A stretch of 64,000 bases of DNA from Nitrospira sp. (GCA_024760545.1 CP060501.1:744001-808000), one strand, 5' to 3'; counted from the stretch's first letter, positions 26,945-36,469 are shown. Numbers and translations are program-made. The notes: a model not told the origin generated them from the sequence alone.

Positions 26945-28696
26945 TTGTCTGAAACACTGCACAACGATCAACCCAGTCCGGGCTCCGGCCGACCACGGCT
27001 GGGACGCATTCTCGAAGAAAAGTTCAATTTATTGGAGTCGAAACTCGAGGAGGCACTGGCCTATCAACAGGACAAGGGTGGCCGATTGGGAGAAGTCCTC
27101 CTGCATCTGCGCTCACTGCGGGAGGAACAACTCTTGGAAGCACTCGCGCAGCAATTTGAGATGGCCTGGATGCCTCAGCTGGATACCACTTCTGTCGACC
27201 ATGAACTGATCAAAAGAGTCCCGATCGCCTTTTGCCGGCGATACCGCGTCTTGCCGCTCCGATCTGAAGACGGGGCCATCTTGACCGCCTCGACTGACCC
27301 CCTGGAAACCGTCGCGCTGGATGACCTTCGACTGCTGCTGGGCAAACCGATTAAGCCGGTTTTGACGACGAGCGTCGTCCTCCTTGCCTGTTTAAACCGG
27401 GCCTATGACGAGATCGCCAACCCGGCCGGCGCCGAGCAAGTCATGGAAGATATCGCCGCCAGCAAGAGCCTCGACCAGCTGGCGCACGAACTTGATGAGC
27501 CGCAAGACTTGCTGGACTCGACCGATGAGGCCCCGATCATCCGGTTGGTCAACTCGGTGTTGTTTCAGGCCGTTCGGCAACGAGCGAGCGACATCCATTT
27601 CGAATCGTTCGAACGCGGACTGGTGGTCAGGTATCGCATCGACGGTGTGCTGTATCCGGTTCTTACACCACCCAAGCATTTGCAAGCCAGCATTATCGCG
27701 CGCCTGAAAATCATGGCCGGCCTCAACATCGCCGAAAAGCGCTTGCCGCAGGACGGCCGGTTCGCCATTCGCACTGCCGGGAAGGACATCGACCTCCGGG
27801 TCTCCGTGCTGCCTACCTCGCACGGCGAGCGGGTCGTCTTGCGATTACTGGAGAAGGAAAACCGCCTCTTGAACCTGTCGGAGATGGGCTTCTCGAAGGA
27901 ACGTCTCGCGGTAATTCATCAGCTGATCCAACTCGCTCACGGGATCATTCTCGTCACCGGCCCCACGGGGAGCGGCAAGACCACCACCCTGTATGCCGCC
28001 CTGAGCCACATCAATGCCCCGGACAAGAACATCATCACGGTCGAAGATCCGGTGGAATACCAGCTACTCGGCGTCGGGCAAATGCAGGTGAACCCCAAGA
28101 TCAATTTGTCGTTCGCGGCCGGACTGCGGTCCATCCTCCGGCAAGATCCTGATGTCATCATGATCGGCGAAATTCGCGACCGCGAAACGGCGGAGATCGC
28201 CATCCACGCATCGTTGACCGGACATCTGGTGTTCTCCACTCTGCATACAAACGACGCCGCGAGCGCGGCCACTCGGCTGATCGATATGGGGATCGAGCCT
28301 TTTCTGGTCGCGTCATCGGTCGTCGCCGTCCTGGCTCAACGACTGCTCAGAAAGATTTGCCCGGACTGCAAACACCCCTATACACCGAGCGAGGAAGAAT
28401 TGAGCCGGCTCGACCTTGCGCCTGGTTCAAACATCACCCTCTATCGAGGAGTCGGATGCGCCGCCTGTTCTCAGACCGGCTATCGTGGGCGCACCGGCAT
28501 CTTCGAGCTCATGGTGCTCGACGACGAAATCAGACGCCTCATCGGAAGCAAGGCTGACTCGACGGCCATCAAGCACGCGGCGATCGCCAAAGGGGTCGTG
28601 ACGCTGAAGCAAGAAGGCGCTGAACGTGTCATCCAAGGCCACACCACGATGGAGGAATTCATGAGGATCACTCAACAAGAGATTGAAGTCGACTAA
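26945..28696 (+). CDS. gspE: Type II secretion system ATPase GspE
   Basis: 583 residues from a TTG at 26945 with AAAGG upstream. The N-terminal domain is of the T2SSE_N/MshEN type (GGRLGEVLLHLRSLREEQL). The ATPase core has ASDIHFESFERGLVVRYRID, Walker A LVTGPTGSGKTTTLYA, the Asp box TVEDPVEYQL, Walker B DPDVIMIGEIRDRETAEIA and the His box HTNDAA. A zinc-binding CPDC...CAAC motif follows near residue 500. GspE powers pseudopilus assembly from the cytoplasm by docking on GspL and GspF. Confidence 0.95.
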   Translation: MSETLHNDQPSPGSGRPRLGRILEEKFNLLESKLEEALAYQQDKGGRLGEVLLHLRSLREEQLLEALAQQFEMAWMPQLDTTSVDHELIKRVPIAFCRRYRVLPLRSEDGAILTASTDPLETVALDDLRLLLGKPIKPVLTTSVVLLACLNRAYDEIANPAGAEQVMEDIAASKSLDQLAHELDEPQDLLDSTDEAPIIRLVNSVLFQAVRQRASDIHFESFERGLVVRYRIDGVLYPVLTPPKHLQASIIARLKIMAGLNIAEKRLPQDGRFAIRTAGKDIDLRVSVLPTSHGERVVLRLLEKENRLLNLSEMGFSKERLAVIHQLIQLAHGIILVTGPTGSGKTTTLYAALSHINAPDKNIITVEDPVEYQLLGVGQMQVNPKINLSFAAGLRSILRQDPDVIMIGEIRDRETAEIAIHASLTGHLVFSTLHTNDAASAATRLIDMGIEPFLVASSVVAVLAQRLLRKICPDCKHPYTPSEEELSRLDLAPGSNITLYRGVGCAACSQTGYRGRTGIFELMVLDDEIRRLIGSKADSTAIKHAAIAKGVVTLKQEGAERVIQGHTTMEEFMRITQQEIEVD

Positions 28697-28794
28697 ATGC
28701 CGCACCGAGTCTCCGACCCCCTCCCTCGGCCATTTCCAGATTGGACTGTCGGACCGCCTTCAGTGGCGTGTGACGCCTCCGGAGCCTGCTGACC

Positions 28795-30033
28795 ATGCCC
28801 GTCTATCAATACCACGGGTACCGCAACGACGGCGGGACCGCAGCCGGAATCATCGATGCGGAGAACGTCAAGGTTGCGCGGCTGAAGCTGAGAAAAGAAG
28901 GCGTCTATCCGACGGACGTCGTCGAGCAGAGCCAGTCCACGGTTCGGTCACCGGACAAACCCCGTGCCACCACCGGGCGCACGATCGGACGGTCGTCCGT
29001 CCTGACGGCCAACGACCTGTCCTTGCTGACCAGGCAGTTTGCGACGCTCTTAGTGGCCGGGCTCCCACTCGTCGACGCCCTCGGCGTGCTCGTGGATCAA
29101 GCGGAGAAGAAATCCATCAAAGCACTCCTCGCGGACATCCGCGAGCAAATTCGCGGAGGAAAAGCCTTGAGCGCGGTCCTTGAATCCTATGACAAGGATT
29201 TTTCCGCCATCTATGTCCACATGGTACGAGCCGGCGAGGCCAGCGGCGCGCTCGATCAGATTTTATTCAGGCTTGCGGAGTTTTTGGAGAAACAACTGGC
29301 CTTGAAGAACAAAGTCACCAACGCCATCCTCTATCCTGTGCTCATGCTCATCGTCGGAATGTCGGTTCTGTTTTTCTTGGTGACCTTCGTCGTCCCGAAG
29401 ATCACGGCGGTCTTTGTCAGCATGAAACAGGCGCTTCCCTGGCCGACGGTCGCCCTGATGTCGGCGAGCGGATTCCTCGCCGACTATTGGATGGTGCTGC
29501 TGACCCTGGTGGGTGCAAGCCTGTATATGACCCGGCGATTTATCCGGACCGGGCCAGGCCGAATGGTCGCAGACCGTATAATACTGAGACTCCCCTTAGT
29601 CGGAGATGTCGCGCGCATGGTATCGATTTCCAGGCTCACGAGTACGCTGGCGACGATGCTGGCGAGCGGCGTTCAATTGCTCGATGCGCTGGATGTCTCT
29701 AAACGAGTCATGAACAATCGGGTACTTGAAGCCACAGTGGAAGGGGCCCGGCAGAATATCCGCGAGGGTGAGACCATCGCGGACCCCTTGAAGCGAAGTG
29801 GAGAATTTCCCGCGCTCGTCACCCACATGATCGCCGTCGGTGAGAAAAGCGGTGAGATGGAAGAAATGTTGCGTCGTGTCAGTCAAATTTACGACGGCGA
29901 AGTCGAGCGAGTCATCACGCGGTTGACCTCGCTGATGGAACCGATCATGATTCTGGTCATGGGCGTCATAGTGTTTTTTATTGTCGTCGCGATTCTGTTG
30001 CCCATCTTTGAGATGGGTCAGATGATCCACTAA
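28795..30033 (+). CDS. gspF: Type II secretion system platform protein GspF
   Basis: 412 residues, the usual length. It has two T2SSF repeats, each with a helical cytoplasmic bundle, and three transmembrane segments near residues 180-205, 225-245 and 380-405. Typical motifs are LLTRQFATLLVAGLPLVDAL, VRAGEASGALDQILFRLAEF and GVQLLDALDVSKRVMNN followed by HMIAVGEKSGEMEEML. GspF is the inner-membrane core on which GspE acts. The ATG at 28795 lies 98 bases after gspE. Confidence 0.94.
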   Translation: MPVYQYHGYRNDGGTAAGIIDAENVKVARLKLRKEGVYPTDVVEQSQSTVRSPDKPRATTGRTIGRSSVLTANDLSLLTRQFATLLVAGLPLVDALGVLVDQAEKKSIKALLADIREQIRGGKALSAVLESYDKDFSAIYVHMVRAGEASGALDQILFRLAEFLEKQLALKNKVTNAILYPVLMLIVGMSVLFFLVTFVVPKITAVFVSMKQALPWPTVALMSASGFLADYWMVLLTLVGASLYMTRRFIRTGPGRMVADRIILRLPLVGDVARMVSISRLTSTLATMLASGVQLLDALDVSKRVMNNRVLEATVEGARQNIREGETIADPLKRSGEFPALVTHMIAVGEKSGEMEEMLRRVSQIYDGEVERVITRLTSLMEPIMILVMGVIVFFIVVAILLPIFEMGQMIH

Positions 30034-30092
30034 GATGGGCGATCTGCAACACGGTAGAGGGAGAGCTGGAACGAGACAAAGGGGGACTGACG

Positions 30093-30629
30093 ATGACTGA
30101 TTCGGCAATGCAGAGCCGGGACACCACACCTGTCGGCGAAGAAAACCGACTGCTTCGCGTATTCGTCTACCTGGCCCGGCGGACTTCAAGGAACTCCGCC
30201 GGTTTTACGTTCATTGAAATCATGGTGGTCGTGGCCATCTTGGCCATTCTTGCCGCCTTGGTGGTTCCGCGCATTATGGGCAGAACGGATGACGCCAAAC
30301 GAACCGCGGCAAAGGTGCAGATTCGAAATATCGAGGGTGCGCTCCAGCTCTACAAGTTGGATAACGGCGTCTACCCCACGACCGAACAGGGCCTCAAGGC
30401 GCTGATCGAAAAACCGTCGGTCGGGGTTGTGCCCAAGAAGTGGAAGATCGGAGGGTACCTGCCGAAACTCCCGGAAGATCCGTGGGGCAATCCCTACAAG
30501 TATCTCAGCCCGGTCCAACGGGGAGATCAAAAGATCGACTATGAAGTCACCTCCTTGGGAACAGACGGCGAAGTCGGCGGTGAAGGTGTGAACGCCGACA
30601 TCACCAATTGGAATCTGGACAAAGAATAG
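30093..30629 (+). CDS. gspG: Type II secretion major pseudopilin GspG
   Basis: 178 residues with the prepilin cleavage motif SAG/FTFIEIMVVVAILAIL, including Glu at +5, and the GspG C-terminal signature TTEQGLKALIEKP and LPEDPWGNPYKYLSP with the calcium-binding loop. The leader before the cleavage site is unusually long, 36 residues rather than the usual 6-10. The ATG at 30093 has a strong ribosome site (AAAGGGGGA), so the long leader is probably real. GspG forms the body of the pseudopilus. Confidence 0.94.
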   Translation: MTDSAMQSRDTTPVGEENRLLRVFVYLARRTSRNSAGFTFIEIMVVVAILAILAALVVPRIMGRTDDAKRTAAKVQIRNIEGALQLYKLDNGVYPTTEQGLKALIEKPSVGVVPKKWKIGGYLPKLPEDPWGNPYKYLSPVQRGDQKIDYEVTSLGTDGEVGGEGVNADITNWNLDKE

Positions 30630-30634
30630 GCTCA

Positions 30635-31303
30635 ATGCTCAGGCGCGATGCACCATCGAATCGAAAGCGGCAGGTTCGAGGACTCAGTTGCGCCTCACGC
30701 CCTACGCGTCGCCCATTACGTTCTTCCGGCGGCTTCACTCTCCTTGAAATGCTGATTGCCCTGTTTCTCCTGGCCGGAGTCGTCGTCATCGTTCTCCCTC
30801 GGATCAGTCTCGACGAAGATTTACGTTCCACTGGAAGAAAACTGGTCGGGATCCTACGAACCTTACAAGGTATGGCCATTACGAGTCAGACGCCCATCAA
30901 GCTCTACCTCGATCTGGATCAGGGGAAATACTGGATGATGACCGTGGAAGGAAAGGAAGAGCGCATCCCGCTTGATCCGGGTTGGAAAACACCCCGTACA
31001 CTCCCTGAATCGATCCGCTTTACGGAGGTCTCCATCGGACAAGACAAGCGCTTCTCCGGAAGAGTCGCGGTGACGTTTTTTACCAGCGGGCGTATTGAAC
31101 CGGTCACCATGTATCTGATGGACGGCAAGAGCAATCTCTTGGCATTGGCAGTCGATTCTTTGACCGGGGGAATTCGAGTCAGCGACGAACGACTCGATCC
31201 TCCACCCAACCGGATCATCCCCGACCGCGTAAAACTTCTATTGAAAGCCAGTGCGCAAGCCGGTGTCGGAGGGGCGCCGAGGGGGATATTACCCAATCAG
31301 TGA
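30635..31303 (+). CDS. gspH: Type II secretion minor pseudopilin GspH
   Basis: 222 residues from the ATG at 30635, six bases after the gspG stop region. The cleavage motif SSGG/FTLLEMLIALFLLAG with Glu at +5 follows a basic leader of about 30 residues. The C-terminal part (QGMAITSQTPIKLYLDLDQG, VTFFTSGRIEPVTMYLMDG) is the GspH beta domain. It joins GspI, J and K in the pseudopilus tip. The long leader mirrors that of GspG. Confidence 0.82.
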   Translation: MLRRDAPSNRKRQVRGLSCASRPTRRPLRSSGGFTLLEMLIALFLLAGVVVIVLPRISLDEDLRSTGRKLVGILRTLQGMAITSQTPIKLYLDLDQGKYWMMTVEGKEERIPLDPGWKTPRTLPESIRFTEVSIGQDKRFSGRVAVTFFTSGRIEPVTMYLMDGKSNLLALAVDSLTGGIRVSDERLDPPPNRIIPDRVKLLLKASAQAGVGGAPRGILPNQ

Positions 31304-31312
31304 CACGTCGCA

Positions 31313-31750
31313 ATGGGACGGAATGTACACCACCCCAATTTCGATGAACGCGGTTTCACGTTGCTCGAAGTGCTGCTGGCAATCGCCTTATTGGCGATCG
31401 CACTTCCGATTCTCCTCGGCCTCAGAAATTTCGACCTGGATCTTCAGGGTCGAGCGACCGAACTGACTGCCGCGACCCTCTTGGCCCAAGAGAAATTAGT
31501 GGAAACTGAACTCTCTGGACAATATTCCATAGGAGAGACTGTCGGGGATTTTCCGAACCTCCCGCTCGGAGCCCAGACCACAACCCAAGCGGTCCCCAGG
31601 GCCGTCGGTTACAAATGGAAGCGTACCATCGCGCCGACCCCGCTGGAGTTGATTCGAGAGATTCGCATCAAGGTGTTTTGGCCGCGTGGCGAGCTTGAAG
31701 AAAGTGTGGAGGTGAGTACCTATGTCTTTGCCGGGCGTCTCACCTTCTAA
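31313..31750 (+). CDS. gspI: Type II secretion minor pseudopilin GspI
   Basis: 145 residues with the cleavage motif DERG/FTLLEVLLAIALLAIALP after a 14-residue leader. The downstream QEKLVETELSG and YKWKRTIAPTPLELIREIRI stretches suit GspI, the smallest tip pseudopilin. The end overlaps the gspJ start by 29 bases. Confidence 0.85.
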   Translation: MGRNVHHPNFDERGFTLLEVLLAIALLAIALPILLGLRNFDLDLQGRATELTAATLLAQEKLVETELSGQYSIGETVGDFPNLPLGAQTTTQAVPRAVGYKWKRTIAPTPLELIREIRIKVFWPRGELEESVEVSTYVFAGRLTF

Positions 31751-32375
31751 ACAGCAAAGTGGTTTTACGCTTGTCGAGGTCTTGGTTGCCATTGCCCTGC
31801 TGGGCCTCATTGGCGCCATGGTCTTTGGATCACTCATCACGACAACGCGAACCATCGATGCCGGAAGAGATCATGCGGCAAGGGAAGAAACCGTCAGAAA
31901 GCTGTTGCGCCTTATGGCAGAGGAAATCTCACTCAGTAAGCGCAATCTCGCATACCCGTGGGTCGGGATGAACGGGACATGGGAAGGGTATCCGGCCGAT
32001 ACACTCGCGTTCCTCGCGATGAGTCAGGAGTTGAGTACCTCAACCGCCAAAGAGACCGATCCCACAAATATGATGAGCAAGGAGAGCGAAACCGTTCGAG
32101 TCGTGTACACGCGGGAACGCGACCGGCTGATCCGCTTCGTCCGCAAAAACGTCTACACATTGACCGACACCAACGAATCGTTGGATCAGATGGAGTTGGC
32201 GGATCGTGTGCAAGCCTTCAACGTCCGGTACTACGACGACCAGAACAGGCTCTGGCTCGATGAATGGCCGACGGCCAGCAAAATGCCCAAGGCCGTACTG
32301 CTTGAAGTAACGTTTCAGGATCCCGATACCGAGCCTTGGACGGTGCGGGAATGGGTGGCGATCGGAACACCATGA
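31722..32375 (+). CDS. gspJ: Type II secretion minor pseudopilin GspJ
   Basis: 217 residues with the cleavage motif QQSG/FTLVEVLVAIALLGLIGA after a 14-residue leader. MAEEISLSKRNL and the C-terminal domain (VVYTRERDRLIRFVRKNVYT, FNVRYYDDQNRLWLDEWP) fit GspJ. It overlaps gspI upstream and shares an ATGA-type stop/start with gspN. Confidence 0.85.
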   Translation: MSLPGVSPSKQQSGFTLVEVLVAIALLGLIGAMVFGSLITTTRTIDAGRDHAAREETVRKLLRLMAEEISLSKRNLAYPWVGMNGTWEGYPADTLAFLAMSQELSTSTAKETDPTNMMSKESETVRVVYTRERDRLIRFVRKNVYTLTDTNESLDQMELADRVQAFNVRYYDDQNRLWLDEWPTASKMPKAVLLEVTFQDPDTEPWTVREWVAIGTP

Positions 32376-33256
32376 CCTTTAAATGGACTGACGCATGGAG
32401 AGAGATCCTGGCGTGGACCGTGGGCGGAGTCTGCATCTTGGCTGTGTGCGTGATGGCCACCTTTCCGTATGGAATGCTCCAGGCCAGGTTGGTTGCGGAG
32501 CTCAAGCGAGCCACCGGTATGGATGTCCGAGTGGCCGATTGGACCCTGGGATTGCCGCTGAGCCTGGAATGGAGGAACGTCACTCTATCGAAGCAGAACT
32601 TGGCTCCCTTCCAGATGGCCGTTCTGCAAGCCAAGCTCGGAATCATGAAGGCCTTGAGCGGCGCGCTCGGACTCGACCTAGTCGTGCAGTTGGATGAGAA
32701 CTCATCGCATACCAGTCTTGCCAAGGGCACGCTCACGGCCTCGTCGTTTTCGTTCTCCGGCCCCGTCACGGCAAAGGGTCAGTTTCAGCAGGTGGATCTC
32801 TCCAAAGTCGTCCGCCGCTATGTCACTCACGGCACGCTCAACGGAGATTTCTCTCATCGGGTCGACTCCGGCTTGGGAGCCGGAACCAGGATGAAGGGCG
32901 AAGGGACATGGACCGCGGACGCAACGGACCTGGTCATCGACCAGATTCCACTCGGCAACGGCCGAACCTTGTCGCTGACGTTCAGCAAAGTCTCGGCAGG
33001 GCTGGCGTGCCGGGACCTCCTCTGCGAAGTCACCCAGTTGAAGGGCGAGGGAATCGACGGCTCGTTCTCGGGCGAAGGGAACATCACCCTTCAGCAGCCG
33101 ATGCCGAACAGCCAATTGCACCTCACGGTGACGGTAATCCCAGGCCCCGGCTTTGTGGCGAAAGCCGGGACACTCGGCCTCCCCTCACCGCCTCCTGGAA
33201 CCCCCATGACCGTGAAGATCGTCGGAACCTTGGCACAGGCGAGGATTGCATTGTAA
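32372..33256 (+). CDS. gspN: Type II secretion protein GspN
   Basis: 294 residues from the ATG at 32372, which overlaps the gspJ stop by four bases. One N-terminal transmembrane segment (WTVGGVCILAVCVMATFPYG) is followed by a long periplasmic beta-rich domain with AsmA-like character (LPLSLEWRNVTLSKQNL, GTLNGDFSHRVDSGLGAG). GspN is an accessory, non-universal component of type II systems. Its position between J and L, and the length, support the call, though overall similarity to classical GspN is limited. Confidence 0.72.
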   Translation: MTFKWTDAWREILAWTVGGVCILAVCVMATFPYGMLQARLVAELKRATGMDVRVADWTLGLPLSLEWRNVTLSKQNLAPFQMAVLQAKLGIMKALSGALGLDLVVQLDENSSHTSLAKGTLTASSFSFSGPVTAKGQFQQVDLSKVVRRYVTHGTLNGDFSHRVDSGLGAGTRMKGEGTWTADATDLVIDQIPLGNGRTLSLTFSKVSAGLACRDLLCEVTQLKGEGIDGSFSGEGNITLQQPMPNSQLHLTVTVIPGPGFVAKAGTLGLPSPPPGTPMTVKIVGTLAQARIAL

Positions 33257-33293
33257 AGTAGGATCCTTGTAGGACTATTCATCCGAGACTGTT

Positions 33294-34877
33294 ATGTCAA
33301 TCGTGAACGAATGTGTGGGGCTGGATATCGGGCAAACGGGCTTGAAAGCCGTCCGTTTCCGCCGCCGTCTGAGCGGACGCGAAACCGTCGACTACTTTCA
33401 ACACCCCATGCCGTTTTCCCGTCCGGAAGATCTTGAACCGGCTCGACGCGTGCAGTCGCTGCGGGGATTCCTCTGGAAGAATGGACTCTATGCCACAGAT
33501 CGATTGGTCACCGCGATTCCCTGCCAGGACCTCTTCGTCAGAACGCTCTCGTTTCCCTTCAAGGATTCAGCCAAGCTAGCCCAAGTCGTGCCCTTTGAAG
33601 TCGAGAATCTTGTGCCCATGCCGCTCGAAGATCTCGCGGTCGGAAGCCTGGTCTTACCGCCTGGACAGCTGGTTGAAGGGGCTTCCCGCGAGTCCAAGGG
33701 CTCGGAGGTTCTGGTCACGGCAGCGCCAAGAGACAAGGTCGACGAGCATCTCAAGTTTTTGGCCCAAGCCGATGTGGAACCGTCGGCAATCAATGTCGAT
33801 GCCATGGCGCTCTTTTCCGTCACTCAATTTCTGCAGGAAGAAGGAGCCGCCGTCCCGCAAGATTTGGCCATCATCGACGTCGGAGCTTCGAAAACCACCC
33901 TCTGTCTGGTGCAGGGGGGACGTCCCGTCATGCTCCGGACGATTCTCTGGGGCGGTAACCATGTGACGCACGCCCTGGCTGTCCGGCACGCCTGCAGCTT
34001 CGCCGACGCGGAACGTCACAAGCGCACGATGGCCGTGGATCAAGTACACGGCATGTTGGAGCCTATCCTGAGAGAGCTTCGGATCACATTACAGGGCTAT
34101 CAAGGAAACGACCGTAGTCGCTTGACTCACTGCTGGGTATGCGGAGGAGGGTCGAAGCTCCAGGACATCGGAGGTTACATCTCTCGTCAATTAGGACTCT
34201 ATCCGGTAGGGCCGCGCCAAGGATTTGGCGCCGATACTCCGAGAGCATTTTCCATCGCATTCGGTTTGGCCATTCACCCGAAAATCATCCGACCCCGCTG
34301 GCGGTTCAAATCGTCTCCGCTAGGGCTCGCGCTTGATCTGAAAGGGGTCTCGGAAGCGGGTTCACCGGACTCCGCCATGACCAAACGAGACCGCCGGTTG
34401 GCGACGGCCGCCGGCTTGGTGATCGCCGTCTTTGCTCTCGTGGATTTCTCGATTCACTTCATGCTGCAGGATCAACGAGTGACCAGGCTGAAAACCGCCC
34501 TGCACAGCCAATATGAGCAACTCTTCGGACCAGGCGCCGCCTCCGGAGAAGAACTTGATCAAGCACAATACCGACTCGGAGTCCTCGACAAGTCACTCGG
34601 CCTTGTCGATGCTACGAACGGGAAGGCCTTGCTCACGCTCTCGACATTCGTGAAACAACTGCCGCCGGGAACGATGGTCAAGGTCCGCGAGCTGACCGTC
34701 GATGGCGCGGTTATTATCCTGGAGGGAGAGGCCACGTCTTTTGACGCGGTGGAACGCATCAAACAAACCTTCATATCGAGCCCGCGGCTGACGGACGTGT
34801 CGGTGACGGAAACGCGAGTGGGCGCGACTTCCAATCAAGTTGTGTTTCGCATGACGGTGACGGTGCAGCAACCATGA
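33294..34877 (+). CDS. gspL: Type II secretion protein GspL (PilM-like actin-fold plus PilN-like domain)
   Basis: 527 residues. Residues 1-350 are an actin/PilM-like ATPase fold (CVGLDIGQTGLKAVRFRR, ALFSVTQFLQ, LAIIDVGASKTTLCLVQGG, HCWVCGGGSKLQDIGGYI). A transmembrane segment near residues 367-388 (AGLVIAVFALVDFSIHFML) is followed by a coiled-coil and ferredoxin-like periplasmic part. GspL recruits GspE to the membrane and pairs with GspM. PilM-like proteins of type IV pili share the fold, but the fused membrane/periplasmic half and the following GspM favour GspL. Confidence 0.85.
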   Translation: MSIVNECVGLDIGQTGLKAVRFRRRLSGRETVDYFQHPMPFSRPEDLEPARRVQSLRGFLWKNGLYATDRLVTAIPCQDLFVRTLSFPFKDSAKLAQVVPFEVENLVPMPLEDLAVGSLVLPPGQLVEGASRESKGSEVLVTAAPRDKVDEHLKFLAQADVEPSAINVDAMALFSVTQFLQEEGAAVPQDLAIIDVGASKTTLCLVQGGRPVMLRTILWGGNHVTHALAVRHACSFADAERHKRTMAVDQVHGMLEPILRELRITLQGYQGNDRSRLTHCWVCGGGSKLQDIGGYISRQLGLYPVGPRQGFGADTPRAFSIAFGLAIHPKIIRPRWRFKSSPLGLALDLKGVSEAGSPDSAMTKRDRRLATAAGLVIAVFALVDFSIHFMLQDQRVTRLKTALHSQYEQLFGPGAASGEELDQAQYRLGVLDKSLGLVDATNGKALLTLSTFVKQLPPGTMVKVRELTVDGAVIILEGEATSFDAVERIKQTFISSPRLTDVSVTETRVGATSNQVVFRMTVTVQQP

Positions 34878-35422
34878 TACAGAGCTTCCGGGAACGATGG
34901 CATCATATGTCACAGCGCGAGCGCGTCATCATGCTGACCGGCGGAATCGTGCTCGGACTCAGCCTGCTCTTTGTGCTGATTGTGGATCCCCTGCTGGACA
35001 AGCTCGATCGCCTCGAACGCCAGGCGGTGCGGAAACAGAAAGACCTCGCCGAGCTGACTGTGCTCGGCCAAACCTATCTTGCCAAACGAGACCGCTTGAC
35101 CAAGGTCGAAAGTCGCATGCCCGGAGCCGACAGCCATTTCTCTCTCCTCACGTTTATGGAAGAAGCGGCGACCACCGCGCACGTGCGCGAGCGAATTGCC
35201 GGCATGCAGCCGCAAGTACAGTCGCTGGCGCAAGGGTATGAAGAAACAGCCGTCGATCTCCGGTTGGAAGGCGTTCAACTTCCGGAGTTACTGGCGTTAC
35301 TGGTCGCCATCGATCAAGCTCCATACGACCTTCATGTTCGCCACCTGCAAATTCGCCCGAAATTCGATAATCCCGTCAATATCGACGCAACCATTCGTGT
35401 CTTGAGCTATGCCAAGAGCTGA
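34874..35422 (+). CDS. gspM: Type II secretion protein GspM
   Basis: 182 residues with the GspM pattern: a short cytoplasmic start (MSQRERVIML), one transmembrane segment (GIVLGLSLLFVLIVDPLLDK), a coiled coil (LERQAVRKQKDLAELTVLG) and a small ferredoxin-like domain. The ATG overlaps the gspL stop (ATGA). It binds and stabilises GspL in the assembly platform. Confidence 0.85.
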   Translation: MIQSFRERWHHMSQRERVIMLTGGIVLGLSLLFVLIVDPLLDKLDRLERQAVRKQKDLAELTVLGQTYLAKRDRLTKVESRMPGADSHFSLLTFMEEAATTAHVRERIAGMQPQVQSLAQGYEETAVDLRLEGVQLPELLALLVAIDQAPYDLHVRHLQIRPKFDNPVNIDATIRVLSYAKS

Positions 35423-36353
35423 TGAACGGGGCGTCGCGCTTCTACTGGCGCTGCTGATACTGACCCTGCTGACAGCGCTCATCCTTGAATTTGACGCGGA
35501 AGCTCGCCGTGAGTACAGAGCTGCCGCCACCTTTCGCGACGACTATAAGGCCAGCATGCTGACGCGGGCCGCCGTGCAGGCAGCGCGGGCGGTGCTGCAG
35601 CAGGATCTCATGCGCGAAAAGATGACCGGTCAAAAATACGACGGCCCCACCGATATTTGGGCCATGCCGATCAAGAATTATGCGATCGGAGACGGATTCC
35701 TGACCGCGCAAATCCAAGACGAGATGGGGAAATTGAACCTGAACGACCTCGCGTCAAGTTCGGGAAGCGAGGTGGAGCAGAAAAAGAAGGTCCTCCGGGT
35801 CAAACGATTATTCGAACTGCTCAGGGTCAACCCGAACCTGGTCGATGCGCTCATCGATTGGGTCGACCAGGATGAAGTGCCCCAACCGACCGGCGCGGAG
35901 AGCCTGTACTACCAATCGCTGAGGCCGCCTTACCGATCCGCCAACAGTCCGCTGCCGGGCCTAGGAGATCTGCGGCTCATCAAGGGATTTACTCCGGACA
36001 TTATCGAGCGAATCTCTCCATATGTCACCGTGTACCCGTTGGAGGGTGGCGCAGCGGTGAATCTCAACACGGCTGATCCCATCGTCATCCAAACGCTCGA
36101 CCCGAGCATCAGCCAGACCGTCGCGATTGAAATCGTGCAGGGACGCCCCTACAAAACCAAGGTTGAACTCGACCGGATCGGAAACTTTCAAGAAATCGGT
36201 CGAGCGTTGAGGAACGACTACGATGTGAGGTCGGACTATTTCTCCGCGCGCCTCACCATCACCATCAACGAAACAACCAAGAGTTCCCTTGCAATCTTGA
36301 GGCGAGACGCCGGTAAAGGCGAGAGCACCGTGGAGTACTTGCGGGTGCTTTAG
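35409..36353 (+). CDS. gspK: Type II secretion minor pseudopilin GspK
   Basis: 314 residues. The N-terminus ADERG/VALLLALLILTLL is a short prepilin leader and hydrophobic helix lacking Glu at +5, as usual for GspK. The body has LNLNDLAS, LVDALIDWVDQDEVPQPTGAE with an acidic calcium-binding stretch, and a helix-hairpin-helix-like segment AVNLNTADPIVIQTLDPSI. GspK caps the pseudopilus tip with I and J. It overlaps gspM by 14 bases. Its place at the end, after M rather than after J, is less common than the classical order. Confidence 0.9.
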   Translation: MPRADERGVALLLALLILTLLTALILEFDAEARREYRAAATFRDDYKASMLTRAAVQAARAVLQQDLMREKMTGQKYDGPTDIWAMPIKNYAIGDGFLTAQIQDEMGKLNLNDLASSSGSEVEQKKKVLRVKRLFELLRVNPNLVDALIDWVDQDEVPQPTGAESLYYQSLRPPYRSANSPLPGLGDLRLIKGFTPDIIERISPYVTVYPLEGGAAVNLNTADPIVIQTLDPSISQTVAIEIVQGRPYKTKVELDRIGNFQEIGRALRNDYDVRSDYFSARLTITINETTKSSLAILRRDAGKGESTVEYLRVL

Positions 36354-36366
36354 TGATACAGACTGA

Positions 36367-36463
36367 GTTTCAGGTTGCGTGTTTCTGGTTTCGCGAGGCG
36401 AGTGTTTCTCTTTTGGGTTCCCGTTTCTTGTTGGCGCAATACCACAAACTCGAAACATGAAAC
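36367..36463. repeat. Long imperfect inverted repeat between convergent genes
   Basis: Arms 36367-36395 and 36435-36463 match at about 23 of 29 positions and consist of GTTTCA/TGTTTC-type words. It sits exactly between gspK and the convergent receiver-kinase gene and may act as a bidirectional terminator. It is one of two sequence families of palindromic repeats in the window. Confidence 0.65.
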
Positions 36464-36469
36464 GGGAGT

